DNA from: Halorubrum sp. BOL3-1
GTDB lineage: Archaea; Halobacteriota; Halobacteria; Halobacteriales; Haloferacaceae
Direction of reading: 5' to 3'
Assembly: GCF_004114375.1 (NCBI RefSeq)
Contig: NZ_CP034692.1
Span: 1,798,001-1,862,000, forward strand
Length of the DNA stretch: 64,000 nt
The notes under the pieces are model-generated. The model did not search any database. It was given only the letters and a program-made list of their open reading frames with translations, and was not told the origin of the DNA. How positions within the stretch are numbered: the stretch's first letter is position 1; each line of letters starts with the position of its first letter. The position numbers and the translations under genes are program-made. Below, piece after piece: positions 15,492 through 24,145 of this stretch.

Positions 15492-15704
15492 ACAACAAAA
15501 GTATCAGGATAAATAAATATTAAGATTGTTCTGCGGTATAGTAATAAAGATATTTAAAGTATTTATTTTTTGTATTAAATTGTCAGAACCACAGAGAGCC
15601 GATATAACGGTTATCTGCTACGGACAGCCGAAAAATAACGCGGGCTTCGGGACACGACCCGAGGACCCCGTTTTTTTACGGCCGAGCGCGGAAGTCGAGT
15701 CGCT

Positions 15705-15953
15705 ATGACCGACATCGAGTCTACGATCCGAGAGGCGTTCGAGCACACGGAGTACGACCTCGGCGACGTCGCGGTCAACCGTCGACAGGTGCGCGTACCG
15801 GTGATACAGGAGGGGGCCGACCCCGACGCGCTCCGGGCGGTAGTCGAGGAGGCGCTCGGCGCGGACGCGCTCGCGGCCGTGACGGTGACCACGGAGCGCA
15901 TCGCCGGCGAGGACACCGTCGGCACCGTCGTGTCGTTCCGGCACCGAGACTGA
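15705..15953 (+). CDS. Small conserved haloarchaeal protein, unknown function
   Basis: An 82-residue acidic protein of alternating alpha and beta character (IRQAF-like helix near residue 8, strands QVRVPVI and AAVTVTTERI, then VGTVVSFRHRD). The fold looks like a small alpha/beta two-layer domain. There is no zinc site, membrane segment or catalytic motif. The ATG is preceded by TTTTTTTACGG, which may serve as the TATA-like element. I do not recognise a function. It is separated by about 90 bp from the next regulator gene on the same strand. Confidence 0.6.
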   Translation: MTDIESTIREAFEHTEYDLGDVAVNRRQVRVPVIQEGADPDALRAVVEEALGADALAAVTVTTERIAGEDTVGTVVSFRHRD

Positions 15954-16043
15954 CGCCGCTCGGAGTGCCGGGGGCGCTGACTCGACCCCGCGCCGCGACG
16001 CGGTACGGTTAACAGGGCGGTACCCGTACACACGGATCGTACG

Positions 16044-16841
16044 ATGACGGCCGAAAAGGGACACGACGGCGCACAGTATCTCGCCGGCTCGCCCGTTCGG
16101 GTCGCGATGCTCCGGGCGTTACGCGAGGAGTCGCGGCGTCCGGCGGATCTGACCGACGCGGTCGACGCGACGCGAACGACGGTCCAGCGGATCCTCGCGG
16201 GGTTCCGCGAGCGCGACTGGGTGGTGAAACGCGACGCCGCCTATCGGGTGACGCCGACCGGAGCGCGCGTCCACGACGCGTACGAGACGGTGCTGGCAGA
16301 GGTCGAACGCGGGGAGCGCTACGGGCGGTTCGCCGCGACCGTTGAGCGCGTCGGCGTGGACTTCCCACCGGCGGGGATCCCCGATAGCGACCTCACCGTC
16401 GCGTCCGACCAGAACCCGCTGGCGGCCGTCGACCGGCTCACGGAGCTGCTCTGCGAGAGCCACGACGCCGAGATCCGAGCGGTCTCCCCGGTCGTGATCC
16501 AGCAGTTCAACGACGCCGCGGCCGCGGCGCTGGACGACGGCGCGAGCGTCGAACTGATCGTCGATCGCGACGTGGTCGACACCTCGATTACGGAGTTCGG
16601 ACCGGCGACCGACCGCGCGTTGGACGACGACGACGCCGAGGTGTACGTGAGCGCCGAGCCGATCGAGTACGGGCTCTTCCGGTGCGACGACGTGGCCTGC
16701 GTGACCGCGTACGACGAGCGGAACAGCCCGCGGTGCGTGCTCGAATCGACCGAATCGACGGTCGTCGACTGGGTCGACGACGCGTTCGCGTCGCTTCGAG
16801 ACGACGCGACGCGTCTCTCGTCGGTCGTCGAACGCGCCTGA
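16044..16841 (+). CDS. Winged-HTH transcriptional regulator with FilR1-like sensor domain
   Basis: A 265-residue regulator. Residues ~15-95 form a winged helix-turn-helix (LAGSPVRVAMLRALREESRRPADLTDAVDATRTTVQRIL), followed by the wing VVKRDAAYRVTPTGARV. Residues ~120-260 resemble the FilR1-type middle domain found in many haloarchaeal regulators: IRAVSPVVIQQFNDAAAAAL, VELIVDRDVVD, then VYVSAEPIEYGLFRCDD and CVTAYDERN. The ligand is unknown. It is likely to be leaderless; GTACGATGA gives no Shine-Dalgarno. A target cannot be assigned, but the divergent or neighbouring small genes are candidates. Confidence 0.82.
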   Translation: MTAEKGHDGAQYLAGSPVRVAMLRALREESRRPADLTDAVDATRTTVQRILAGFRERDWVVKRDAAYRVTPTGARVHDAYETVLAEVERGERYGRFAATVERVGVDFPPAGIPDSDLTVASDQNPLAAVDRLTELLCESHDAEIRAVSPVVIQQFNDAAAAALDDGASVELIVDRDVVDTSITEFGPATDRALDDDDAEVYVSAEPIEYGLFRCDDVACVTAYDERNSPRCVLESTESTVVDWVDDAFASLRDDATRLSSVVERA

Positions 16842-16859
16842 GAAGGGCGTCAGACCTCC

Positions 16860-16982
16860 CTACGCGTCATCGCTCGCGGCGGTTCCGTCGCCCGTCGCGT
16901 CAGTCGCGTCACCGTCCGGGTCGAAGTTCGCGGGAACGACCGTCGGATGGTCGATGGCGACGGAGGGCGTCGTGGCACTCAT
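16860..16982 (-). CDS. Possible 40-residue acidic small protein
   Basis: A short ORF reading MSATTPSVAIDHPTVVPANF then an Asp/Gly/Thr-rich tail (DPDGDATDATGDG...) to TAG. The N-terminal half looks like a real small domain or peptide; the tail has haloarchaeal acidic bias. The stop lies 18 bp from the stop of the convergent wHTH gene. An AT-rich TAATTTTTAG on its strand lies about 35-40 bp upstream of the ATG, a possible promoter. It is not supported by any recognised motif, so it could be a chance ORF. Confidence 0.4.
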   Translation of the reverse strand: MSATTPSVAIDHPTVVPANFDPDGDATDATGDGTAASDDA

Positions 16983-17078
16983 GATTCTAACAGGTGGTAG
17001 ACGACCGGCGCCCTAAAAATTACCCATAGGCATAACGCATCCGGTCGCGGGTGAGGGATGCGCTTCGGTTATATACGC

Positions 17079-17612
17079 CTACGCGACCTGCTCGTCGTAC
17101 AGGTCCTGTGCGTGTTCGATGGCGTCCTTGGCCGTCGCCTTGTCCTCCCAGCCGAGCGTTTCGACCTCTTTGCCGGCCTCGAGGTTCTTGTAGGTCGAGA
17201 AGAACTCGTCTATCTCGTCGCGGGTCTGCTGGGGGATGTCCTCAAGGTCCTCGATGTGGTCGAAGCGGGGGTCCTCGGTCGGCACCGCGATCACCTTGTC
17301 GTCCTGCTCGCCGTCGTCGTCCATCTTCATCAGCGCGACGGGGCGGGCCTCGACGACGCAGCCCGGGAACGTCTGGTCTTCGACGAGTACCATCACGTCG
17401 AACGGGTCCTCGTCGTCGTAGTACGACCGCGGGATGAAGCCGTAGTCGTACGGGTAGTGAACGTTCGAGTGAAGGACCCGGTCGAGGACGACGCCCGGGA
17501 CGTCCTTGTCGTACTCGTACTTGTTGCGCTCGCCTTTGAGACACTCGACGACGGCGTAGATCTCGTCCGGCGCGTTCGGTCCCGTCTCGAGATCTTCCCA
17601 GAGGTTGACCAT
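17079..17612 (-). CDS. ppa: Inorganic pyrophosphatase (soluble, family I)
   Basis: A 177-residue family I pyrophosphatase that hydrolyses PPi to two phosphates and drives biosynthesis. The family signature DEDPFDVMVL (about residues 65-74) holds the metal-binding aspartates. The basic pyrophosphate-binding region includes KGERNKYEYDKD and HYPYDYGFIPRSYY. DDKVIAVPTEDPR and the C-terminal FFSTYKNLE segment complete it. Length and order are normal. The gene is monocistronic; the 344-bp gap to the PadR gene contains a palindrome (17874) but no other gene. Confidence 0.97.
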   Translation of the reverse strand: MVNLWEDLETGPNAPDEIYAVVECLKGERNKYEYDKDVPGVVLDRVLHSNVHYPYDYGFIPRSYYDDEDPFDVMVLVEDQTFPGCVVEARPVALMKMDDDGEQDDKVIAVPTEDPRFDHIEDLEDIPQQTRDEIDEFFSTYKNLEAGKEVETLGWEDKATAKDAIEHAQDLYDEQVA

Positions 17613-17873
17613 GTGTCCCCTGATGCGTCGATGGCGGTCAAAATCCTTTCGGGATCCATCGATTCGACGCGGTCGACATCGCGACCGCGCGGGTCGGGCC
17701 TCAGCCGTCCGGAACCCCCAAAACGACCGATCGACCGGTTTCGATCGCGAGTCGAATCCGGGACTACACCGACGATTCGTCGGCGTATCCGGTGAGAACG
17801 GAACCGATCGGTCGAACCCGCCACGCGCCGGCGCACACGGGTATCAGCCGACAGACCCGTGAATACCGACGTA

Positions 17874-17891
17874 TCCGGACGCTCGTCCGGA
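17874..17891. promoter_or_regulatory. Perfect inverted repeat upstream of the PadR regulator gene
   Basis: TCCGGACGCTCGTCCGGA has 7-bp perfect arms with a 4-nt loop. It lies about 40-45 bp upstream of the TATA-like GACTATAAG (17928-17936) of the PadR-type gene. It could bind the regulator itself or another factor; no T-run follows, so a terminator is less likely. It does not match any binding motif that I can recall for haloarchaeal PadR proteins. Confidence 0.4.
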
Positions 17892-17956
17892 ATGAAGCAT
17901 CGCAACGATCGTGAATGTTAAGAAAGACTATAAGCTCGGGTTCCCTTCACCTGAGT

Positions 17957-18307
17957 ATGTCAGAGGCACAAACAGTCACTGATGAGTTGACGGCCGCAAG
18001 CGACCTCACGGCGTTCCAACAGAACATCCTCACTATCCTCGCCGAGGAGCCGATGTACGGTCTCGCCGTCAAGCGGGAGCTGGAGTCGTACTACGGCTCC
18101 GAGGTGAACCACGGCCGCCTGTACCCCAACCTCGACGACCTCGTCGACATGGGGCTGGTCGAGAAGAGCGAGCTCGACAAGCGGACGAACCAGTACGAGC
18201 TCACCGACGAGGGGCACGACATCGTCCTCGGCCAGATCGAGTGGGTCATCGACCGGTTCGTCACCGACGAGGCGCGGGCGGACGAGGTCCGCGCGCTGCT
18301 CGAGTAA
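17957..18307 (+). CDS. PadR-family winged-helix regulator (RosR-like)
   Basis: A 116-residue PadR-type regulator from the ATG at 17957; the longer frame from 17915 is not favoured because the TATA-like ACTATAAG sits about 25 bp before 17957. The DNA-binding domain LTAFQQNILTILAEEPMYGLAVKRELE is followed by the wing region VNHGRLYPNLDDLVDMGLVEKSELDKRTNQYELT and a C-terminal dimer helix. The sequence pattern resembles RosR, the oxidant-responsive regulator of Halobacterium, but I cannot confirm orthology. Dimeric binding to a palindrome such as 17874-17891 is plausible. Confidence 0.82.
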   Translation: MSEAQTVTDELTAASDLTAFQQNILTILAEEPMYGLAVKRELESYYGSEVNHGRLYPNLDDLVDMGLVEKSELDKRTNQYELTDEGHDIVLGQIEWVIDRFVTDEARADEVRALLE

Positions 18308-18414
18308 GCGACGGGCGAGGCGCGTCTCCCGCGCGGCCGGACGAATCGATTACGACCAACCTTTTGGCACACGGCGCGGCGAAAGCCGCGTTTTCAACGG
18401 GCTTCGAGCCGTTT

Positions 18415-19176
18415 CTACGCCGAATCGTCGACGTCGGTGGGATCGTCGGCGTCGGTAGGATCGTCGGCGTCAGCCGGGTCGTCGACGTCGGCGGCGACCG
18501 TCTCGATAACGGACAACGACTCGTCGACGACGTCGAGCTGCTCGTCGGTCGGCCACCCGTTCCGGACGAGGTACTCCTCGCGGAACTCGGCGCGCATCGC
18601 CGGGGTGGCGTCGTCGACCGGGCGGACGTAGTGGTTGCTCATGAACGTCGCGAACGTCTCCGCCGTCCGGGCGTGGACCGCCGCCTCCCGCTCGACAACT
18701 TCTGCGGCGACCGTCTCGTTGTACGCGGCCACCTCGCGGTAGCGGTCGGCGTCGCCGGGACCGGACAGCGACACCTCGACGGCGCGGTCGGTGTCCTCGA
18801 CGCGGTCGAGTCGGACCGTGCCGTCGTCCATCCACTCGTCGGGGTACAACACGAGCGCGTCGTCCTCGTCGCGGACGCGCGCGGTGTACCCGTACTCGGC
18901 CGCGAGGGCGTCTCGCCGCTCCCGGTACTGTTCGGCCGCCTCCTCGATCTCGGGAGTCGGCTCCGAGGACTCGGCCTCGCGGGCGAGCCGCGTGAGCCGC
19001 TCCGCCTCGTCGACCGCCGCGACCGGCACGTCCGGAGCGCGGTCGTTGTCAGCGTCGGGATCGACGGCGCCCTCGTCGTCGGCGTCGCCCGCCCCCTCGC
19101 TGTCGTCATCCGCGGCCATCATCTCCCGCGCCCGTTCTTTCGCCCACTCCGGCGGGTCGTCATCAGTTCGCGTCAT
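18415..19176 (-). CDS. RnhA operon protein (acidic, unknown function)
   Basis: A 253-residue acidic protein encoded directly after rnhA with a 14-bp overlap. The start DDPPEWAKERAREMMA is a recognisable haloarchaeal feature. The middle (residues ~90-215) is a conserved helical/strand domain (RERRDALAAEYGYTARVRDEDDALVLYPDEWMDDGTVR... HVRP) that may act in RNA or DNA metabolism with the RNase H. The C-terminus is low-complexity Asp/Ala/Pro (DADDPTDADDPTD), encoded by a degenerate GTCGTCGG-type repeat. No catalytic residues can be named. The link to RNase HI rests on the overlap alone. Confidence 0.7.
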   Translation of the reverse strand: MTRTDDDPPEWAKERAREMMAADDDSEGAGDADDEGAVDPDADNDRAPDVPVAAVDEAERLTRLAREAESSEPTPEIEEAAEQYRERRDALAAEYGYTARVRDEDDALVLYPDEWMDDGTVRLDRVEDTDRAVEVSLSGPGDADRYREVAAYNETVAAEVVEREAAVHARTAETFATFMSNHYVRPVDDATPAMRAEFREEYLVRNGWPTDEQLDVVDESLSVIETVAADVDDPADADDPTDADDPTDVDDSA

Positions 19177-19759
19177 CGAGTGCCTCGTTCGCCAGATCGT
19201 CGGCGCGGTCGTTTATCTCCCGCGGTACGTGGGCGATCGACCAGCGGTCGAACCGCTCCAACAGCTCCCGGGCTCGGACTCGCTTCTCGCGGAGCTGCGG
19301 ATCGTTGGCGTTCCACTCGCCGCGGACCTGCTTGACGGTGAGCTGGGAGTCACCGCGGACGTCGACGGCGTCGAAGCCGTACTCGTCGGCCCCCTCCAGC
19401 GCGCGGATCAGCGCGGCGTACTCGGCCTGGTTGTTCGTCGCGCGGCCGACCCGTTCGCCGCCCTCCGCGACGACCCCGTCGGACGTGACCAGACACCAGC
19501 CGACCGCGGCCGGACCCGGGTTCCCGCGGGACGCGCCGTCGAAGTAGACGTGTGCGCGGCCGCCGCCGTCGCGGAGCAGGGCGGTCAGCCGTGTCGGGTC
19601 GCTCCCCTGGACGACGACCTTGTCGTCGTACGCGACCGCGACGGCCCCCTCGCGCTCGGCGCGCCACCGCTCGTGGGGCGTGTTCCCCTCGTCGACCCGG
19701 ACGCCCGCGTCCGCGAGTCGCTCGCGCGCGGCGGTCGGATCGCAGTCGATCGTCGGCAT
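19163..19759 (-). CDS. rnhA: Ribonuclease HI
   Basis: A 198-residue RNase HI with an N-terminal extension (about 65 residues). The DEDD active site is complete: Asp in HVYFDGASRGNPGP, Glu in ATNNQAEYAALI, Asp in DVRGDSQLTVKQV, and Asp near INDRADDLANEA. It cleaves RNA in RNA/DNA hybrids, acting on R-loops and primers. The frame remains open far upstream (to 21277), but that part is antisense to mobB and the macro-domain gene. The ATG at 19759 (MPTIDCDP) gives the normal length. It forms a two-gene unit with the downstream RnhA operon protein. Confidence 0.95.
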   Translation of the reverse strand: MPTIDCDPTAARERLADAGVRVDEGNTPHERWRAEREGAVAVAYDDKVVVQGSDPTRLTALLRDGGGRAHVYFDGASRGNPGPAAVGWCLVTSDGVVAEGGERVGRATNNQAEYAALIRALEGADEYGFDAVDVRGDSQLTVKQVRGEWNANDPQLREKRVRARELLERFDRWSIAHVPREINDRADDLANEALDDAN

Positions 19760-20044
19760 TCCCCCGAGTTCCGCGCCCGGCGGACAAAGGGCTGTCCGTC
19801 CGCCGTTGAAATGAAAAGGCCGAATATATGAGACACAGGCGACAGGGGCGGCGCGTCCCTCGATCGAAACGCAGTGACCGCGTCGAACGTCGGTCCGGAC
19901 GGTGCGGGACCCCTCGGCGCTCGTCCCCGTCGCGCTTCCGGCGGGCGCCGACCCGGAGACGGCCGCGACCCCCGACGAACGATCGGAGACGGACGAGGAG
20001 GGGCGCGACGGTGACAAAGGGACGGGGCCCGCAGGAAACGACAC

Positions 20045-20584
20045 ATGAACCCCACGACCCGCGACCGAACCGCGACGGACGACTCGCCCGCAGACGATCC
20101 GCTGCCGACCGTCGTCGGCGTCGTCGGTCCGAGCGGCGCGGGGAAGACGACGCTTGTCGAACGGCTCGTCGACGCGTTCGCCGCGGACGGGGAGCGCGTG
20201 GCGACGGTGAAGTCGATCCACCACGCGATCGAACCGGACGAGCCGGGGACCGACACCCACCGCCACCGGACCGCGGGCGCGGCGGCGACGGTCGGGATCA
20301 CGCCGCGGCACGCCTTCGAGGTCAGCCCGCACGACCCCGAAGAGAACGGAGACGCCGACGCTCGGAAGCGGGCCGCGTTCCGCGAGGCGGTGGCGCGGTT
20401 CGCGGCAGCGGGACACGACCTCGTGATCGTCGAGGGGTTCGCCGCGGTGCCGATCCCGACGGTCCTCCGCGGCGACGCCGACCCGGAGACCGTCGCCGGC
20501 GAGGTCATCGCCGGGGAGGACGACCCGTTCGACGCGGTCTGCGAGGCGATCCGGGCCGTCGACCCGCCGGAATCGCTCGGCTGA
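20045..20584 (+). CDS. mobB: Molybdopterin-guanine dinucleotide biosynthesis protein MobB
   Basis: A 179-residue P-loop GTP-binding protein. Walker A is VVGPSGAGKTTLVERL (about residues 22-37). The MobB-specific elements ATVKSIHHAIEPDEPGTDTHRH and TVGITPRHAFEV follow, and the Walker B-like strand is LVIVEGFAAVPIPTV. MobB assists MobA in attaching GMP to molybdopterin for molybdoenzymes such as nitrate or DMSO reductases. It is not adjacent to other mo- genes here. The start is chosen at 20045, the first ATG after the upstream GC-rich gap, which carries no other gene. Confidence 0.92.
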   Translation: MNPTTRDRTATDDSPADDPLPTVVGVVGPSGAGKTTLVERLVDAFAADGERVATVKSIHHAIEPDEPGTDTHRHRTAGAAATVGITPRHAFEVSPHDPEENGDADARKRAAFREAVARFAAAGHDLVIVEGFAAVPIPTVLRGDADPETVAGEVIAGEDDPFDAVCEAIRAVDPPESLG

Positions 20585-20725
20585 CGGCGGCGACGGCGGC
20601 AGCCACGGCGACGGCAGCGACCCGCCGAGGGCCTCGACCCGGACTCCGGCGGCGGGGGCGGACGGGACGAGACCGCCGCGACGGTCGCCCCCGGAATTTT
20701 GACGGAGCGGAGCGTACCCCGACGC

Positions 20726-21232
20726 ATGGAGTTCAGCGTCGTTCGGGGCGACATCGCGGCGGAGTCGGCCGACGCGCTCGTGAACGCCGCCGGGACGGGC
20801 CTGCGGATGGGCAGCGGCGTCGCGGGGGCGCTCAGACGCGGGGCGAACGGTCCGATAAACGAGGAAGCGACCTCGAAGGGACCGGTCGACCTCGGCGGCG
20901 TCGCGGTCACGGACGCGTACGACCTCGACGCCGACAACGTGATCCACGCCGCCGCGATGCCGCACTACGGCGACGGGAGAGCGACCGAAGCGAGCATCCG
21001 TGAGGCGACGCGGCGGTCGCTCGAACGCGCCGACGAACTGGGGTGTGAGTCGGTCGTGATCCCGATTTTCGGGACCGGCGCCGCGGGGTTCGACTTCGAA
21101 GCGGGCGCTCGGATCGTGTGTGAGGCGGTCCGCGACCACGACCCGGCGACGCTGCGCGACGCGAGGGTGATCGCCTACACGGACCGAGACGCGAGGACCG
21201 TCGAGACCGTCGCGGACCGAGTTCGGTCGTAA
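20726..21232 (+). CDS. Macro-domain protein (ADP-ribose binding)
   Basis: A 168-residue single macro domain. It starts at the ATG at 20726 (MEFSVVRGDIAAESADALVNAA); the upstream in-frame ATG at 20699 adds only a spurious tail. The ADP-ribose pocket is recognisable from GDIAAESADALVNAA, GTGLRMGSGVAGAL, VIHAAAMPHYG, and IPIFGTGAAGF (the second phosphate loop). These proteins hydrolyse ADP-ribose esters, Appr-1''-phosphate or O-acetyl-ADP-ribose. No partner transferase is adjacent, so the exact substrate is unknown. Confidence 0.92.
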   Translation: MEFSVVRGDIAAESADALVNAAGTGLRMGSGVAGALRRGANGPINEEATSKGPVDLGGVAVTDAYDLDADNVIHAAAMPHYGDGRATEASIREATRRSLERADELGCESVVIPIFGTGAAGFDFEAGARIVCEAVRDHDPATLRDARVIAYTDRDARTVETVADRVRS

Positions 21233-21345
21233 GCGGACGTCGTCGATCGGATTTCGTCGAGGGTCACGCGACCGCACCCAGCGTGCTACTCACCAGCATG
21301 GTAACGAACTTTTAAGTTAGATCATTTCGATAGCATATAAATGCG

Positions 21346-22341
21346 ATGACACGGCCCACCCGGCAACGGGATCACGACCGGCAGCGCGTGGGGGACGAAG
21401 ACATCGAGGAAGCGGGGTTCGACATCGAGGAAGTCGAGGACGTCGACGAACTGGACCCCGAAGACTTCGATCCGGAGGATCTCACCCGGACGGCCGACGG
21501 GGAGCTGATACACGACGAGACGGGGCTCGTCATCGAGGACGAGCAGATCGACCCCGGCCCGGAGTGGCGGGCGTTCAACCACTCGGAGCGACAGGAGAAG
21601 TCGCGCGTCGGCGCCCCGACGACGAAGACGATGCACGACAAGGGGCTGACGACGACGATCGACTGGAAGGACAAGGACGCGTACGGCCGCTCCATCTCCT
21701 CGAAGAAGCGCTCCCAGATGCACCGCCTGCGCAAGTGGCAGGAGCGAATCCGGACCAAGGACGCGGGCGAGCGCAACCTCCAGTTCGCGCTCTCGGAGAT
21801 CGACCGCATGGCCAGCGCGCTCGGCGTCCCGCGGTCGGTACGCGAGGTAGCCTCCGTCATCTATCGACGGGCGTTGAACGAGGACCTCATCCGCGGGCGC
21901 TCGATCGAGGGCGTCTCTACCTCCGCGCTGTACGCCGCCTGCCGCAAGGAGGGGATCCCCCGCAGTCTCGAAGAGATCTCCGAGGTCTCGCGGGTCGACC
22001 GCAAGGAGATCGGCCGGACGTACCGCTACGTCTCTCAGGAGCTCGGCCTGGAGATGCGGCCGGTCGACCCGAAGAAGTACGTTCCGCGGTTCTCCTCCGA
22101 ACTCGAACTGAGCGAGGAGGTCCAGTCGAAGGCCAACGAGATCATCGAGACGACGGCCGAGCAGGGGCTTCTCTCCGGGAAGTCGCCCACCGGCTACGCC
22201 GCGGCCGCGATCTACGCCGCCTCGCTGCTCTGTAACGAAAAGAAGACCCAACGCGAGGTCGCAGACGTCGCGCAGGTCACCGAGGTCACCATCCGGAACC
22301 GATACCAAGAGCAGATCGAGGCGATGGGGATACACAGCTAG
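21346..22341 (+). CDS. tfb: Transcription initiation factor TFB lacking the zinc ribbon
   Basis: A 331-residue TFIIB paralog. Both cyclin-fold repeats are present ([32 protein letters not shown] and [35 protein letters not shown]), followed by the HTH ending [21 protein letters not shown]. The B-reader block [25 protein letters not shown] and linker [19 protein letters not shown] are intact. The N-terminal zinc ribbon, normally with two pairs of cysteines, has no Cys at all. It is replaced by an acidic stretch containing [21 protein letters not shown] and a shortened [15 protein letters not shown]. It may therefore recruit RNA polymerase differently. Its own AT-rich promoter lies just upstream. 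Confidence 0.93.
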   Translation: MTRPTRQRDHDRQRVGDEDIEEAGFDIEEVEDVDELDPEDFDPEDLTRTADGELIHDETGLVIEDEQIDPGPEWRAFNHSERQEKSRVGAPTTKTMHDKGLTTTIDWKDKDAYGRSISSKKRSQMHRLRKWQERIRTKDAGERNLQFALSEIDRMASALGVPRSVREVASVIYRRALNEDLIRGRSIEGVSTSALYAACRKEGIPRSLEEISEVSRVDRKEIGRTYRYVSQELGLEMRPVDPKKYVPRFSSELELSEEVQSKANEIIETTAEQGLLSGKSPTGYAAAAIYAASLLCNEKKTQREVADVAQVTEVTIRNRYQEQIEAMGIHS

Positions 22342-22417
22342 ACCCCTCGGAACCGCTCCGTCCTTTGCCGTCGCCGCCGGAAACGTTCAAGCCGTCGCAC
22401 CGCTAACGCGGATCCGA

Positions 22418-23743
22418 ATGCGGCTCGACGAGTTCATCGAGTGCGAGGCGAACGAGCGCGCCGAGCGGCGGCGCCTCGCGAGCGAGAAGGACTACGGCAT
22501 CGTCGATCACCTCGACTCCTTCGAGCGGCGCTTCGACGAGCACGTCTCCGACGACGCCGTGGTCGGCAGCGTCTCCCCCTCCATCTTCGTCGGGCGCGCG
22601 GACTACCCGAACGTCTCGACCGGGCTGCTCTCGCCGGTCGGCCGCGAGGAGCGCGCGGCGGCGTTCGAGACCTCCGCGGCGTGGTACGACGAGGGCGTCT
22701 CGATCGCCGACGTGTTCGACCGGCGGACGAGTCTGCTCAACTCGACCCGCGGGGTCGACGTCGCGGACGCGGGCGCGACCGACGGAGCGAAGGCAGTCGG
22801 CGGCGACGGTCCGCCCGGGAGCGTCCACGACGCGTGGAACGGCTGGCTCGGGGTCCAACGCGAGGTCGCGATCGCGGACCGCCCCGTCGACGTCGAAATC
22901 GGACTCGACGGCCGGCCCGACCTCGACTTCGACGTCGGCACCGAGGACATCAAGACGCCGACCGGTCCGCGCGCGGCGGCCCGGACCGCCGACCTGGGCG
23001 AGAACCCGCACGTGCCGCGTCCCGTAAAGAAGACGCTCGAAGACGACGACTGGCGGGCCGAAGGGGCGATGACGTACCTCTACCGCCGCGGGTTCGACGT
23101 CTACGAGATCAACACGATCCTTTCGGCGGGCGCGCTCGGACGGGGAGAGAACCGGCGGCTCGTCCCGACGCGCTGGTCGATCACGGCCGTCGACGACGCG
23201 GTCGGGCGGTTCCTCCGCGGCTCGATCCGGTCGAATCCGACGGTCGACCGGATCGAGGTCCACCGGAACGAGTACCTCGGCAACGCCTTCTGGGTGATAT
23301 TGGTCCCGGGGCAGTGGGAGTACGAGCTCGTCGAGATGAAATCGCCCGGCTCGATCTGGAACCCCGACCCCGAGGCCGGGGTGTACCTCGCGGCCGCCGG
23401 CGAGGGCCGCGAGGGCCGGACCGGCTACGTCGAGGAGACCGCGGGCGCCTACTACGCCGCCCGGCTCGGCGTGTTAGAACACCTCGACGACTGCGGACGA
23501 CAGGCGAAGGCGCTCGTCTTGCGCCACGTCTCGGACGACTACTGGGGACCGGTCGGCGTCTGGCAGGTTCGCGAGGCGGTCCGAAACGCCTTCGACGGCG
23601 AACGCGGCACCGCCGAGACGTTCGGGGGGGCGGTCCGCGGCGTCGCCGACCACCTCCCCGTCTCGCTCGGTCGCCTCCGGCGGAAGTCGACGATGGCGGC
23701 GGGGCTTCAGGCGGACCTCGGCGACTTCGTCGACGCGGCGTGA
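22418..23743 (+). CDS. nreA: NreA-family archaeal DNA repair protein
   Basis: A 441-residue NreA-type protein, a conserved archaeal family linked to DNA repair after alkylation or crosslinking and known to bind PCNA. Visible landmarks are SVSPSIFVGRADYPNVSTG near residue 50, RKSTM near the end, and KTPTGPRAAARTADLGENP. The last residues read QADLGDFVDAA, a PIP-like (QxxLxxFx) motif placing PCNA at the extreme C-terminus. Length is typical. It lies 76 bp downstream of the TFB gene in the same direction, but they are functionally distinct. Confidence 0.88.
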   Translation: MRLDEFIECEANERAERRRLASEKDYGIVDHLDSFERRFDEHVSDDAVVGSVSPSIFVGRADYPNVSTGLLSPVGREERAAAFETSAAWYDEGVSIADVFDRRTSLLNSTRGVDVADAGATDGAKAVGGDGPPGSVHDAWNGWLGVQREVAIADRPVDVEIGLDGRPDLDFDVGTEDIKTPTGPRAAARTADLGENPHVPRPVKKTLEDDDWRAEGAMTYLYRRGFDVYEINTILSAGALGRGENRRLVPTRWSITAVDDAVGRFLRGSIRSNPTVDRIEVHRNEYLGNAFWVILVPGQWEYELVEMKSPGSIWNPDPEAGVYLAAAGEGREGRTGYVEETAGAYYAARLGVLEHLDDCGRQAKALVLRHVSDDYWGPVGVWQVREAVRNAFDGERGTAETFGGAVRGVADHLPVSLGRLRRKSTMAAGLQADLGDFVDAA

Positions 23744-23792
23744 GCCGGCGCGGCCTGGCGCTCGGCTCAGTCAGTCCTCGGCTCGGTAGCGG

Positions 23793-24089
23793 TCAGTCCC
23801 CGGCCCAGTAGTACAATTCCTCGCGCGGCGCGTCGCAGTTCGGGCAGTTCGCGGGAAGCTCGCCGCTGATCTCGCCCATCTCGCCGCACTCCCAACAGCG
23901 CCACATCACGTACGCGGTGCCGAACACGTCACGGGCCTCGGTGAGCGGTAGCGACTTCGAGCCCGCCGGTGAGGAGACGTAGAAGCCGTCGTCGTCGACA
24001 CCGCGGACCGTCCCCAGCCGCTCGCCGTCCTCGTCGTACACCTCTTGGTCGATACTCACGTCGGCGAACACGGGTTCTTCGGAGGCCAT
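23793..24089 (-). CDS. Small zinc-ribbon (rubredoxin-like) protein
   Basis: A 98-residue protein with an N-terminal beta-barrel-like domain (PVFADVSIDQEVYDEDGERLGTVRGVDDDGFYVSS), resembling PRC-barrel folds, and a C-terminal zinc ribbon. The ribbon has WRCWECGEMGEIS and PANCPNCDAP, giving four Cys in a CxxC...CxxC arrangement, and ends EELYYWAGD. Such proteins are frequent in haloarchaea (a DUF7130-type annotation from memory). Metal and function are unknown; a redox or protein-interaction role is plausible. It converges on nreA and diverges from repeat copy B. Confidence 0.75.
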   Translation of the reverse strand: MASEEPVFADVSIDQEVYDEDGERLGTVRGVDDDGFYVSSPAGSKSLPLTEARDVFGTAYVMWRCWECGEMGEISGELPANCPNCDAPREELYYWAGD

Positions 24090-24145
24090 ACCTGAGGATA
24101 CGTGCCATGTTGTATTAAATCATGATCCACGTTGACAAGGAACTC

